DNA of 64,000 nt, from positions 124,001 to 188,000 of the forward strand of contig CAWGYT010000015.1 of NCBI GenBank assembly GCA_963826795.1. The letters run 5' to 3'. The position numbers and the translations under genes are program-made. This stretch comes from CAWGYT01 sp963826795. Its GTDB lineage: Bacteria > Planctomycetota > Planctomycetia > Pirellulales > Pirellulaceae. Below the pieces are notes generated by a model that worked only from the letters and a program-made list of their open reading frames with translations, did not search any database and was not told the DNA's origin. Below, one piece after another: positions 9,962 to 19,180 of the stretch. Position 1 is the stretch's first letter; each line of letters begins with the position of its first letter.

Positions 9962-10984
9962 TCAAAAATCGTAGTTGTCGATGTTCTCGGCCGTGAAAAC
10001 CAGGATATCGCCCAGCAAGACGTGGTCGCCGACAATTGGCTTGTGCTGCAGCCTGCCGGCCTGGACGGTCGTGGCCTGGGCGTCGATTTTACCGGTCACC
10101 AAGCCCTCTGCCACATAGACGGTCAAGTAACCCAGGTCGATCGTATTCCACAGGACAACCGAGTTCACGGTCCCCTGACGCACAAACGGCTTCATGTCGT
10201 TGGGAGTTGCCAGGCCGGTCACCATGATTTGGCCGCGTTTTCCACTCTGCTCGACCGCCTCGGCAGCACCCGGGAACGAGACCGAGCTGATCCCAAAGAT
10301 CCCTTTCAAATTCGGGTACTTCTTGATCACGTCCTGGGCATCCGCCAGCGCCTGAGCGGCGTTTTCTCCAGGGTACTTGATGGTGACCAGGTTCAAACGA
10401 CTTGCCTCCAGCGCCGGCTTCATGGCTTCGATCCAAGAGTTTTGATTCGCCGAAGTCGCATCGGAACTCACGATCACGACATCTCCCGTGACCTCGGGGC
10501 CGCCGACATCACGAATCATGGCCTGGACCATCCCCTGGCCAATCGCCTGTGGCGTGGCTTGATTGACGAACAGATCCCGTGTGTCGGGGACACCGTCGGC
10601 ATCCCACGTAATCACATGGATGCCCGCCTGCCGCGCCTCACGCATTGCATTGGCCACGACGTCCGGCGCGTTGGGTGCCACGCAGATCGCGTCGATCCCG
10701 CTCACGATCCATTCTTCGATCATCTCGGCCTGTTTCCTGGGGTCCCCGTCCGTGGGACCGTCATAGATCAATTCCACATTCCCCAATTCCTGGGCCGCCT
10801 CTTGGGCACCCTGATAGCAGGATGAGAAATAGCTGATGCCCTTGATCTTCGGTAACAGACCGATCCGAATACGGTTCCCTGAATCGGGCGACGGCGACGA
10901 AGTTGAGCGCTGACAGCTAGTCGTCAGCAACAGCAGCAGCGTACCGGTCGCTAACCCAATCCAGCCACGCGGCAAATCGAACAT
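9962..10984 (-). CDS. rhaS: Rhamnose ABC transporter substrate-binding lipoprotein
   Basis: A 340-aa periplasmic sugar-binding protein of the RbsB/RhaS type (Peripla_BP_4). The start at 10984 is taken because 'aggaaaggaacgct' precedes the ATG and the N-terminus is then a lipoprotein signal: 'LLLLLTTSC' with lipobox Cys C24. The body has the expected alternating motifs, 'IRIGLLPKIKGISYFSSCYQ', 'IYDGPTDGDPRKQAEMIEEWI' and 'GIDAICVAPNAPDVV'. The motif 'TWDADGVPDTRDLFVNQA' is typical of the rhamnose/AI-2 subgroup. It is the last gene of a minus-strand set beginning with L-rhamnose isomerase, which fixes the likely ligand as L-rhamnose. The C-terminal 'KPIVGDHVLLGDILVFTAEN' is also characteristic. 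It is separated from rhaQ by 184 bp that contain a small tandem repeat. Confidence 0.9.
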   Translation of the reverse strand: MFDLPRGWIGLATGTLLLLLTTSCQRSTSSPSPDSGNRIRIGLLPKIKGISYFSSCYQGAQEAAQELGNVELIYDGPTDGDPRKQAEMIEEWIVSGIDAICVAPNAPDVVANAMREARQAGIHVITWDADGVPDTRDLFVNQATPQAIGQGMVQAMIRDVGGPEVTGDVVIVSSDATSANQNSWIEAMKPALEASRLNLVTIKYPGENAAQALADAQDVIKKYPNLKGIFGISSVSFPGAAEAVEQSGKRGQIMVTGLATPNDMKPFVRQGTVNSVVLWNTIDLGYLTVYVAEGLVTGKIDAQATTVQAGRLQHKPIVGDHVLLGDILVFTAENIDNYDF

Positions 10985-11082
10985 AGCGTTCCTTTCCTGC
11001 GACGATCGATTCGAATCAGAAGCGTGCGCGGAAGCGGTGTCCTCGTCCGCTTCAGCCCTCGACTGTCCCAACCAAGATCACT

Positions 11083-11127
11083 GCTCAGCGAGGATTAGGC
11101 TCAGCGGGATTAGGCTCAGCGGGATCG
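11083..11127. repeat. Three tandem copies of a 15-bp unit between rhaQ and rhaS
   Basis: Units 'gctcagcgaggattag', 'gctcagcgggattag' and 'gctcagcgggatcg' follow each other directly. They lie in the untranslated gap between rhaQ (stop 11169) and rhaS (start 10984). No function is evident; an mRNA feature separating the highly expressed binding protein from the permeases is possible. Confidence 0.65.
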
Positions 11128-11168
11128 CCGCGACGCGTTCCGCTGCAGATACCTCAACGCGACTCAGC

Positions 11169-12128
11169 TTAACAGGCTCGTTGGCCTTTGGCGACCATTT
11201 GAGAAAGCAAGACGGAAATAATCAACAAGGCGCCGACGACGATCGGCTTGAGTTCCTCCATTCGCCAATGTCGGCTGACAAGCAGCTGCGTCTCATGAAT
11301 CAAGAGCAACCCGAGGATCGTCCCCACGAGATTGCCGCGACCACCGAAGATACTGCATCCTCCGACCACCACGGCCGTAATCACTTCCAGTTCAAACCCT
11401 TTGCCGATGTCCGCCTGGGCGGTGTCGAAGCGCGAGACATAAATCAGCGTTGCCACAGCGGCCAGAAATCCGGACAGCGTATAGAGCCGAAATTTTAGAC
11501 GATCGACGCGTATTCCCGAAAATCGAACGGCCTGCTCGTTGTGGCCGATCGCGTACAGAAATCGACCTGTCGGCGTCAGGTTCAGCATGATCCCCAGCAC
11601 GCAAGCCAGGGTCAGAAACAGAATCGCCGGCAGGGGGATCCCGCCCAGAGTCCCGCGGGCCAGCTGCCCGAAGGAAACCCCGAAACGGGAGTAGGCCGCT
11701 CCCTGGCTAACGCCTTCGGCGATCCCGCGATACGCGGCATACGTGGCCAGCGTCACAATCAGCGGATGAACTCGGTAGCGCGCGATCAAGATTCCATTGA
11801 GAGCTCCTCCCAACACGCCAGCCAACAGGCAACCCATTGCCGCGACGATGGGTTGACCTGTGGCTTGTACACCCAATCCGAAGGCGACCGCGCAAAGGCC
11901 CATGGCCGAGCCCACTGAGAGATCGATTCCGCCAGTGATCACGATTAACGTCATGCCGAGCGCCAAGATCGCAAACTCCCAAAGGCGGCGAGACAAAAGC
12001 AACTGGCTTTTCCAGGCCAGGAAGCCGGGCTCGACCCATTCGGCGAGCAACAGCAAGCCGGCTACGAGGCCGACGAGAACGATTTCGTGCCAGTAGGGAA
12101 ACGGGCGTTTTGCAACGGAACTTATCAC
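11169..12128 (-). CDS. rhaQ: Rhamnose ABC transporter permease
   Basis: A 319-aa integral membrane permease of the BPD_transp_2 (RbsC/RhaP/RhaQ) family with 8-10 hydrophobic segments. The signature 'LIVITGGIDLSVGSAMGLCAV' and the cytoplasmic coupling motif 'GGCSIFGGRGNLVGTILGLLLI' are clear. The chosen start is GTG at 12126-12128, which overlaps the upstream permease stop as GTGA, a normal coupled-translation arrangement; the frame is open further upstream but only inside the preceding gene. It would form the membrane pore with the permease at 12125-13138 and be energised by RhaT. Naming follows E. coli gene pairs. Which of the two permeases corresponds to RhaP or RhaQ is not certain. Confidence 0.87.
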   Translation of the reverse strand: MISSVAKRPFPYWHEIVLVGLVAGLLLLAEWVEPGFLAWKSQLLLSRRLWEFAILALGMTLIVITGGIDLSVGSAMGLCAVAFGLGVQATGQPIVAAMGCLLAGVLGGALNGILIARYRVHPLIVTLATYAAYRGIAEGVSQGAAYSRFGVSFGQLARGTLGGIPLPAILFLTLACVLGIMLNLTPTGRFLYAIGHNEQAVRFSGIRVDRLKFRLYTLSGFLAAVATLIYVSRFDTAQADIGKGFELEVITAVVVGGCSIFGGRGNLVGTILGLLLIHETQLLVSRHWRMEELKPIVVGALLIISVLLSQMVAKGQRAC

Positions 12129-13138
12129 GTGGCGGGTTCCGTCGGCCTCCGGCCGTCCGCGATCCGGTCGCTGACGACGGCCAAAATAATGAACAGTCCC
12201 TGGATCGCCTTCGTCCACTTCTCGCCCGTTTCGCCGAGGTCCAGAAACGTCAGGACGGGGCGAATCATCGTCATCAGCAACACGGCCACCAACACGCCCG
12301 TCAAGGTCCCCTGCCCTCCCCGCACCGAAACCCCACCGACTACGACGCAGGTGACGACGAGGAGTTCAAACTCCAGACCAATGCCCGCCTCGATTTTGGG
12401 TAGCCGCGGCACATCCACGACGGTTGCCAAGGCGGTCAAGGCTCCGGTGTAAGCGAACGCGAAACGTTTCAGTCGATGCTCGGAAAGGCCCATCAGGCGC
12501 GCCGCGTCGGGACCGCTTCCCACCGCGAATAAGCGACGCCCTAGCGGCGTGAGGTTGATCAGAACCGCAGTCACCAGGACGACGCACGCCGCGCTCCAAA
12601 TCGAGATCGGAACTCCGCCCACGCCCCGCTTCGCCAAGTCGCCCAGCAGTTCGGGCAGCCCGTCGATGTTCTCACCTCGCATCAGAAGTGTCGTGACGCC
12701 GCGCAAGCCGGTCAACATGCCCAACGTCACGATGATGGAAGGGACTCGCCCCCAGGTCACCAGCCAACCCGTGCTCAGTCCGACCGCAGCTCCGAGCAGC
12801 AGCGTCAGCAGGACACCGAGCCAAACCGGCCAAGCCGCATGAAATTCGGAGAGCATGAGTCCCATGGCTGCCGCCAAGAGTGCCATCAGCGAGCCAACGG
12901 AGATGTCAATTTCGCCCAGCACCACGACCAGCATCACGCCGCAACAGACAATCGCCGTAGGCGAGGCACGCACCAAGATGTCGCGCCAGTTCTCCAGACT
13001 AAGAAAGCGAACATCGACGGCACTGACACCCAGCGTCGTCAGCAGAACGAGAAACGCCAAGCCGAACTCGCGCCGGCGGAAAAGACTCGCCCCTAACTGT
13101 TGAACTCGTCGCCTCACTCGGGTTTCCTTCGATTCCAA
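12125..13138 (-). CDS. rhaP: Rhamnose ABC transporter permease
   Basis: A 337-aa membrane permease of the same BPD_transp_2 family, with 'VLGEIDISVGSLMALLAAAMG' and the ABC-coupling motif 'GGVSVRGGQGTLTGVLVAVLL'. The start at 13138 lies 25 bp inside the end of the ATPase gene, and the stop overlaps the next permease start by 4 bp, so the three transporter genes are tightly coupled. The N-terminal 25 residues are Arg-rich and cytoplasmic. Together with rhaQ it forms the heterodimeric channel of the importer; specificity for rhamnose comes from its partners RhaS and RhaA. Confidence 0.87.
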   Translation of the reverse strand: MESKETRVRRRVQQLGASLFRRREFGLAFLVLLTTLGVSAVDVRFLSLENWRDILVRASPTAIVCCGVMLVVVLGEIDISVGSLMALLAAAMGLMLSEFHAAWPVWLGVLLTLLLGAAVGLSTGWLVTWGRVPSIIVTLGMLTGLRGVTTLLMRGENIDGLPELLGDLAKRGVGGVPISIWSAACVVLVTAVLINLTPLGRRLFAVGSGPDAARLMGLSEHRLKRFAFAYTGALTALATVVDVPRLPKIEAGIGLEFELLVVTCVVVGGVSVRGGQGTLTGVLVAVLLMTMIRPVLTFLDLGETGEKWTKAIQGLFIILAVVSDRIADGRRPTEPAT

Positions 13139-14696
13139 ACACTCGTGGCCGGCGAAACTGCGGCGGTGTCGGTCGCGCCTTCGGTCGCACTTTCCGACGC
13201 ATCCGGTAGCGCCAGCTCCAAGACTTCCGACTGAGTCGCGTGGGCTCCATCCAGTTCCCCCACGATGCGACCTGCCCGCATCACCAGAATTCGGTCGCTC
13301 AGAGACAACACCTCAGACAAGTCGGACGAGATCAGCAAGGTCGCAAGTCCTTGAGTCGCCAGTTGACGGATGAGGCGGTGAACCTGGGCCTTTGCTCCGA
13401 CATCGACTCCGCGCGTGGGCTCATCCAAGATCAAGACGTGAGGACGACGGGCGAGCCACTTCCCCAAAACGACTTTCTGTTGATTGCCACCCGACAGCGT
13501 CGCCACCGCCGCGCGTGGATCGGCGACCTTGATTCGCAGGCGATCGATCTGCTCCGTCGCCAAACACCGTTCCGCACGTCGCCGAATGAATCCACCGCGC
13601 TGGAGATCGGACAGCGCGGCGAGCGACAGGTTGTCGCGGACGGACATCGGCAGGACTAAACCTTGTTGCTGACGATCCTCGGGCACCAGCGCCAACCCCG
13701 CGGCCATCGCGGCCGCGGGCGAACCCGGTGGACAACGCTGCCCGTCGACCCGGACATGACCCTCGTCGTATTCGTCGACGCCAAAAAGGCATCTCGCGAC
13801 TTCCGAACGTCCCGCGCCACCAGGCCCGCCAAGGCCACAATCTCGCCCGCGTGGACGTTAAGGGTGACGCCCGCGAAGGCGTTGGAACGCGACAGATCGT
13901 TGACTTGCAGGCGTACGGGTCCAAAACCGTTGGCACGCTCATGGCGGCAGCCCAACTCGGCGATCTCGCGGCCGACCATTTGCTGAATCAGTTGACCGCT
14001 CGTCAGCTCGCCGGTGGGAGTGGTTGCCACGAGAGCGCCGTCGCGAAGTACCGTCACGCGATCGGCAATCTCGAACACCTCTTCCAAGCGATGACTCACA
14101 TACAGCACACTCACGCCGTCGCGTCGCAATTGCCGCACGACCTGCAGCAGGACGCGTGTCTCGCGAGCGGAGAGTGAGGCCGTTGGCTCGTCCATGATTA
14201 GCAGCCGACACTGCCTTTGCAAGGCCCGCGCCACGGCGACCATCTGCCGCTGGGCGAGCGGCAATTGACCGACGGGACGACCAAGGTCGATGGCTTCGCC
14301 CAGCTGAGCAAACCGTTCCGCTGCCTGACCGCGCATCGCCGCGCGATCCAGGAACAGTCCACGTCCGCGCGTCAGTTCACGACCCACGAACAGGTTATCG
14401 ACCGCATTCAGATCCGGGAAGATCGGCGACTCCTGATGGATCGCGGCAATCCCCGCCGCCTCAGCCACCGCCACCCGGCCGAGCGTCAAGGGGCGGCCAT
14501 CCAACAAAACGCTCCCTCGATCCGGATGCAACACGCCCGTCAAGATCTTGATCAAGGTCGATTTTCCGGCACCGTTCTCACCGCAGACCGCGTGCACTTC
14601 GCCCGATCCAACCTCGAACGTGACATCCGTCAGCGCATCGACCCCTTCGAAGGATTTCGTGAGCTGTCGCATTTGCAAACGGGGAGTGGCCGTCAC
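13114..14696 (-). pseudogene. rhaT: Rhamnose ABC transporter ATPase (tandem ABC), frameshifted
   Basis: A RbsA/RhaT-type protein with two ABC domains, about 527 aa if joined. The first domain has Walker A GENGAGKST, a degenerate signature region 'GQLPLAQRQMVAVARALQ' and Walker B 'LLIMDEPTASLS'. The second has 'LALVPEDRQQQGLVLP', signature 'LSGGNQQKVVLGKWLA' and 'VLILDEPTRGVDVGAKAQ'. The frame is lost near 13816-13819 in 'ggtggcgcggga': restoring one G gives the expected 'LAGLVGAGRSEVARCLFGVD' and rejoins the second frame. As written, translation stops at 13656, after the first domain plus an out-of-frame tail. The gene starts 3 bp after rhaA. The intact neighbours suggest either a recent mutation or an assembly indel. 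Confidence 0.9.
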
Positions 14697-14699
14697 GAT

Positions 14700-15995
14700 C
14701 TAGCTTTCCGGCGACGGAACTGAACGAGAGTTGCGTCCAGCAAGCACGTCTCGCTCGTAGCGAAAGACCTCGTCAAGCCACTTCATCCCGACCGGGACGC
14801 TCCACCGGAGGCAGAATTCATCCCACACGGCCCCGAGAGGGAGTGTCTTCGCCTCCTCGAACAGCGCGAGCCGAGCGGTCGTGTTACCCGCCAGCTCGAA
14901 CTCACGCAATTGCTCAAGCGGTTCAAGAAAAGCGAACAGCAGGGCCTTTTGCAGGCAACGCGTGCCAATCACCCATGCGGCCACTCGATTAATGCTCGCG
15001 TCGAAAAAATCCAATCCCAGATGCACGCGTCCGAACGTGTCGCCGCGCACCAACTCGGCCGCGATCGCCCGCAGTTCATCGGAAAGCACGACGACATGAT
15101 CGCTGTCCCATCGGACGCCTCGACTGACGTGCAGCAGCAGTCGCGGTACCCACAGCAGAACCGAGGAAATCTTGTCGGAGATGACTTCGGTCGGATGAAA
15201 GTGACCGGAGTCCAGACAAAGCATAATCTGCCGCTGAATGGCGTAGCCGAGGTAGAACTCGTGCGAGCCTACAACGTAGCTCTCCGAGCCAATCCCGAAC
15301 AACTTGGATTCGACGGCATCCAGCAGGCAGTCTTCCGGATACTCGTCCGCAAACACGCGATCCAGGGACTCGCGAAGTCGCTCGCGCGGACCCTTTCGAT
15401 CGACGGGAGTATCCTTCGATCCGTCCGGAATCCAAACGTTGGTGACGCAGGGCGATCCCAACGCTCGGCCCATGGCCGCGCCAATCCTTCGGCAGACGAT
15501 CCCGTGTTCGATCCAAAATTGCCGCGTGGCCGCATCCGGGTGACTCAGGGTAAGACCGTCATTTGCCAAGCGATGAGCGAAGAATGTGGGATTGAAGTCC
15601 AAGCCAAGCTGATGTTCATCGGCCCATTCGATCCAGCCTTGGAAGTGCGCAGGCTCGAGATGATCGCGATCGACGCGATGACCCGCCGGCTCGGCATAGC
15701 TGGCGTGGAGATTGAAGCGATGCCGGCCCGGAATCAACCGCAGAGCGAACTCGGCGTCCGACCGCAATTCATGCGCGGTCCGAGCCCGACCTGGATAGTT
15801 CCCGGTCACGGCCAGGCCACCCCCGAGGTCGAGCCCCGCGTCCTCGAACCCCGCGACGTCATCGCCCTGCCAACAATGCAGGGAAATCGGAATTTTTCCC
15901 AGGCGGTCGATTGCCGCGTCGACGTCAACCCTGAAATCGGCATACCGCTGCTTGGCAGCGACATAAGCGGACGTAACGCCACGATCGTCCGACAT
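14700..15995 (-). CDS. rhaA: L-rhamnose isomerase
   Basis: A 431-aa cytosolic TIM-barrel enzyme converting L-rhamnose to L-rhamnulose. Similarity to E. coli RhaA is visible throughout: 'PISLHCWQGDDVAGFE', 'TGNYPGRARTAHELRSDAE', 'NVWIPDGSKDTPVDRKGPR', 'DAVESKLFGIGSESYVVGSHE', 'LCLDSGHFHPTEVISDKIS' and 'RVHLGLDFFDASINRVAAW'. The metal-binding Glu, Asp and His residues lie in the last three. The start at 15995 matches the family N-terminus. It is the first gene of the rhamnose set and 3 bp from the transporter ATPase. The kinase and aldolase (RhaB, RhaD) are not in the window, so the rest of the pathway must be elsewhere. It fixes the substrate of the transporter. Confidence 0.96.
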   Translation of the reverse strand: MSDDRGVTSAYVAAKQRYADFRVDVDAAIDRLGKIPISLHCWQGDDVAGFEDAGLDLGGGLAVTGNYPGRARTAHELRSDAEFALRLIPGRHRFNLHASYAEPAGHRVDRDHLEPAHFQGWIEWADEHQLGLDFNPTFFAHRLANDGLTLSHPDAATRQFWIEHGIVCRRIGAAMGRALGSPCVTNVWIPDGSKDTPVDRKGPRERLRESLDRVFADEYPEDCLLDAVESKLFGIGSESYVVGSHEFYLGYAIQRQIMLCLDSGHFHPTEVISDKISSVLLWVPRLLLHVSRGVRWDSDHVVVLSDELRAIAAELVRGDTFGRVHLGLDFFDASINRVAAWVIGTRCLQKALLFAFLEPLEQLREFELAGNTTARLALFEEAKTLPLGAVWDEFCLRWSVPVGMKWLDEVFRYERDVLAGRNSRSVPSPES

Positions 15996-16099
15996 CGTGC
16001 GATCCAATCCTCTCGTCGATGGGAAGTGTCGTCGACGGTCACGGCCAGCTCGGGCCGGGCCGCACACGTTGGGCCCGGCCGCGGTAGCTGCTCACCGGG

Positions 16100-16675
16100 T
16101 CAGTTGGTCTTTGCGAGCGCCTTTTCGATCGTGGAGACGACTTCGGCATCGTCGGGCTTGGTTCGCGGGCTGAACCGTGCGATCACGTTCCCCTCTCGGT
16201 CGACCAGGAACTTCTCGAAGTTCCAAGAAATGTCACCCGAGCTCGTGGGTTTCGTGTCCAGCGACCTGAGGTACTTGTACAGATCGGCCGCCGTGTCCCC
16301 GTTGACGTCGATCTTGGCAAACAGGTCAAACGTGACACCGTAGTTTTGGCTGCAAAACTCGCGAATTTCCGCCGGCGTTCCAGGCTCTTGACGGCCAAAC
16401 TGATTGCACGGGAAGCCCAAGATGGCCAATCCCTGGTCTTTATATTTTTCGTGCAAGGCCTGCAGTTGTTCGTACTGGGGCGTCAGCCCACACTTGCTCG
16501 CCACGTTGACGATCATGACCACTTTGCCTTCGTACTGTGCCAGCTCGACGTCCTTGCCATCGAGCGACTTCATCCGAAAGCCGAGCGGCGCAGGCGGATC
16601 TGCACCTTCTGCAAACGCTGCTCCTGCCACCATTCCCAGTACTCCCAGGCCAAAACAAGCTAGTAAACGAATCAT
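16100..16675 (-). CDS. Exported glutathione-peroxidase-family thiol peroxidase
   Basis: A 191-aa peroxidase of the GPx/BtuE family. Residues 1-23 form a signal peptide ('LLACFGLGVLGMVAGAAFA'), so it acts outside the cytoplasm. Catalytic residues are all present: C62 in VASKCGLTPQY (cysteine, not selenocysteine), Q92 in GFPCNQFG and W151/N152 in SWNFEKFLV. C90 in FPCNQF could be the resolving cysteine of a thioredoxin-dependent cycle. The start at 16675 has 'caggagccttacgc' upstream. It reduces hydrogen or organic peroxides. Its neighbours are not functionally linked. Confidence 0.94.
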   Translation of the reverse strand: MIRLLACFGLGVLGMVAGAAFAEGADPPAPLGFRMKSLDGKDVELAQYEGKVVMIVNVASKCGLTPQYEQLQALHEKYKDQGLAILGFPCNQFGRQEPGTPAEIREFCSQNYGVTFDLFAKIDVNGDTAADLYKYLRSLDTKPTSSGDISWNFEKFLVDREGNVIARFSPRTKPDDAEVVSTIEKALAKTN

Positions 16676-16996
16676 GCGTAAGGCTCCTGCTCTGTTCACT
16701 CAAAAACCAAATCGGGTTCATCGTCGATGCACGGGGAGGGCGAGGCTCCTGCCGAGCCGAATTGGCGTTGTGCGCCGTCGTTGCCAAGGCTCCGCAGGAG
16801 CTTCGCCCTCCTGAGACGAACCAGTTCTTCACTCTGGCAACGCGTTAGTTTAGCCGTCTCTGGCGAGCCGAACAGTCGCGTCCCCAACGGGCAACGCGTC
16901 GGGGCACATCGCTCGGCCCCTGCCATGCCAGGACCTGCGACTGGCGGCCGCCAGCGACCCAATCGCCGGCGGACGGCGGGAGACACCGTTGCTCAA
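16676..16996. other. Intergenic region with a REP-like inverted repeat
   Basis: 321 bp between the GPx start and the stop of the PEP-CTERM protein. The only structure seen is the inverted repeat at 16735-16811. Downstream of it to 16996 nothing recognisable was found; 'ctcaatcagacaattgagc' at about 16992-17010 is a short palindrome at the end of the neighbouring gene. Confidence 0.5.
16735..16811. repeat. Imperfect 24-bp inverted repeat (REP-like)
   Basis: 'ggagggcgaggctcctgccg' onward (16735-16758) is the reverse complement, with two mismatches, of 16788-16811. A 29-bp spacer separates the arms. Each arm also contains the shorter palindrome 'gaggctcctgc'-like core. It resembles dispersed REP-like sequences rather than a terminator, since there is no T-run. 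A similar full copy was not seen elsewhere in this window. Confidence 0.7.
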
Positions 16997-18745
16997 TCAG
17001 ACAATTGAGCGGCGCCGACGGGTTCGGCTGAGCGGCCATAGGGCGGTGAGCAACAGCAGCATTCCGCCAGGTTCAGGCACCGCGCTGACCGCCGCCTTCG
17101 GCCCGAGTTCATAGCCACCTCCCTGAAACGCCTTCACGAAGTCGCTGCTGTCAAAGTCCAGATCGCCATCCCAGTCTCCCTCGGCCCAGCCGGCGTCGTC
17201 TTCGACATCATTCTCGTACTTGCCCGCCTGAAAGACCGCCACGAAGTCGTCCGACGCAAACACGCCGTCCAGGTTGGCGTCTCCGAAATAAGTATTCTTG
17301 ATTTCGTCCACCCAGACCGTCCGGTCATCGTCGGTCACGAACCCGTCCTCATTCAAATCAAAGCGGAGATTGTTGGTGCCCGCCACGACCTCCGCCGTCA
17401 GCAGATCGATATCAGCGGCGTCAATCAAGCCATCCGCGTTGAAGTCACCGGGCTCGGCCGGGGGACCGGTGGAGGCCCAGATCTGGAAGGCGTAGTCGCG
17501 GAAACCATACGCATCGACGTTCGTTGCGCCCTGGCCTTCCAGGATCGGTTCGTTCAATTCAATCGCCGGGGATCCCGTGCCCGCCGACGGGCTTCCGGCC
17601 AGCCAACCATTGATATTCGAACCGACAAAAGGGATCGGGGACTGGGCCAGATCGCTTTCGCCCAACGGGTCAGAGGAAACGAAGCCGGCCAGCCAGCCGG
17701 ATTGAACCTCGAAGGTCTCGGTGTCGCTAAAAGGGAACGCAACTTCGCCGGATTCTTCCCAGTCCACGCCGCCTTCACGCGTCGTGCCGATCGCCCGCAC
17801 GATGAAGTCATCGCCCGTCACGGGGCTATCGACCAGTGGCTCGGCGACGAAGGGCGTGACCAGTCCGGTGAATTCTCGGCCGGGCGCGACGAAAAAGCGA
17901 ACCTCGTCCAGCGTACCCGAATCCGCCCCAAACTCAGAAAAATCGAAGGGGCGTTCTTCGTTGATGTACAGCACATTCGTCCAGCCGTCCGGGCCGCCGG
18001 CACCCGTGATCGCGGCCGTGCCGGCCACATTGCCAGCGGCCGGTTGTGGACAGGCATCGCCAACTTTGCCACCGGGCGCGAGTGGTGGCTGGGTCGTGCC
18101 CGCGGCGGCTTCGACTTGGAACTGGTATTCGCGTAGACCCGCGCCATCGGGGAAGGTCTGCGAGCCTCCCTCGAGAATGACTTCGCCCACCTCAATCGCC
18201 GGGGCACCGCTTCCGGCCGTTGCCGTCCCCGTCAGCCAGCCTTCGACTCCTGCACCGGCGAAGGGAATCGGCGACAGCGCGTCCTCGCGCTCGCCCAGCG
18301 GGTCCGAACTCATGAAACCCACCAGCCAATCGTTCTGGACGACGAATTGCTCGGTGTCGTGAAACGGATACTGATACAGTCCGCCACACTCCCAGTCCGT
18401 CCCGCCTTCACGAGTCGTTCCGATCGCTCGAATGACGAATTCGTCGCCCGTTTGCGGGTCATCGTTTAAAGGCTCGGCGATGAAGGGCGTAAAAATCCCG
18501 GTCTCAGCACGAGAATCCGCGACCCAGAAGTTGACATAGGTCAGCACGCCTTGTGATTGCCCGGTACCGCCGAAATCGAAGGGGATCGACTCATTGATAT
18601 AGAGCACATTCGTCCAACCATCCGGACCGCCCGTTCCGTTGAGTTCGTCCGCCCCGGCAACCACCGTCTGGGCGCGCGACTCGGCGTTTCCGAAAAACAA
18701 CCCTATCAAGATCGCAATCAGTAACCTTCGGATCATCGGTGTCAC
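16997..18745 (-). CDS. Secreted PEP-CTERM protein with a duplicated ~190-aa domain and dockerin-like repeats
   Basis: A 582-aa protein. A signal peptide (1-25, 'LLIAILIGLFFGNAESRA') is followed by two copies of an unnamed domain, about residues 30-212 and 245-432. They share 'GGPDGWTNVLYINE', 'IRAIGTTREGG', 'SSDPLGE' and 'SPIPF'. Residues about 440-545 hold EF-hand/dockerin-like calcium loops: 'GDFNADGLIDAADIDLL', 'DLNEDGFVTDDDRTVW', 'GDANLDGVFASDDFVAVF' and 'DWDGDLDFDSSDFVKAF'. The C-terminus is a PEP-CTERM sorting signal: VPEPGG, a hydrophobic stretch, then RTRRRR. It should be exported and processed by an exosortase/archaeosortase-type system. No enzyme fold was recognised in the repeated domain. 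The identical 'DGVF.SDDFVAVFQAGKYE' style repeat recurs at the end of the CotH protein nearby. Confidence 0.88.
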   Translation of the reverse strand: MTPMIRRLLIAILIGLFFGNAESRAQTVVAGADELNGTGGPDGWTNVLYINESIPFDFGGTGQSQGVLTYVNFWVADSRAETGIFTPFIAEPLNDDPQTGDEFVIRAIGTTREGGTDWECGGLYQYPFHDTEQFVVQNDWLVGFMSSDPLGEREDALSPIPFAGAGVEGWLTGTATAGSGAPAIEVGEVILEGGSQTFPDGAGLREYQFQVEAAAGTTQPPLAPGGKVGDACPQPAAGNVAGTAAITGAGGPDGWTNVLYINEERPFDFSEFGADSGTLDEVRFFVAPGREFTGLVTPFVAEPLVDSPVTGDDFIVRAIGTTREGGVDWEESGEVAFPFSDTETFEVQSGWLAGFVSSDPLGESDLAQSPIPFVGSNINGWLAGSPSAGTGSPAIELNEPILEGQGATNVDAYGFRDYAFQIWASTGPPAEPGDFNADGLIDAADIDLLTAEVVAGTNNLRFDLNEDGFVTDDDRTVWVDEIKNTYFGDANLDGVFASDDFVAVFQAGKYENDVEDDAGWAEGDWDGDLDFDSSDFVKAFQGGGYELGPKAAVSAVPEPGGMLLLLTALWPLSRTRRRRSIV

Positions 18746-19180
18746 CTCGTACTTGGATCGTCCCCGTGCGATGACCGGCCAACCGAAGCGGTTCGTCGGC
18801 CCACGGGGACGACGTGAAACAACCTGCCAGATAGCAACTCACAGCACGCACCGGGAATCGCGGCAAGTCGTTGGTATAGAAGTTGCCACTTCGGAAGTCA
18901 ACAAAATTCTGCAGCGTGAGCCCGGCCTGATTGATTCCCGAAGTCCGACGCGGGTTCCCGTAGATTCACGGCGAGTCGTCGGCGACCACATGAATGGGAA
19001 TTCGGACGAGGGAAGAAGCGTGTCGATCGGTCCTGCGGCAATTCTCATGGCATGACGGGAGAGAATTGATTAGATTGTGGATCGATGGCCGGCAGCAATT
19101 CGGGAGGCGACGTATCCGAATCCCGGCGATCTTCCCTCGCTCCGGGACATCGGTCCGGGACCATCAAAGAGGACCAGTCT
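18746..19180. other. Divergent intergenic region between two surface-protein genes
   Basis: 435 bp separating the start of the PEP-CTERM protein (minus) from the chosen start of the CotH protein (plus). It must hold both promoters, but no convincing -10/-35 pair, repeat or RNA structure was found. Confidence 0.5.

Noticed and set aside
14910..16343. Long plus-strand open frame across rhaA and into the GPx gene (477 codons)
   Set aside because: RhaA on the minus strand matches E. coli RhaA end to end; the plus frame spans two unrelated genes.
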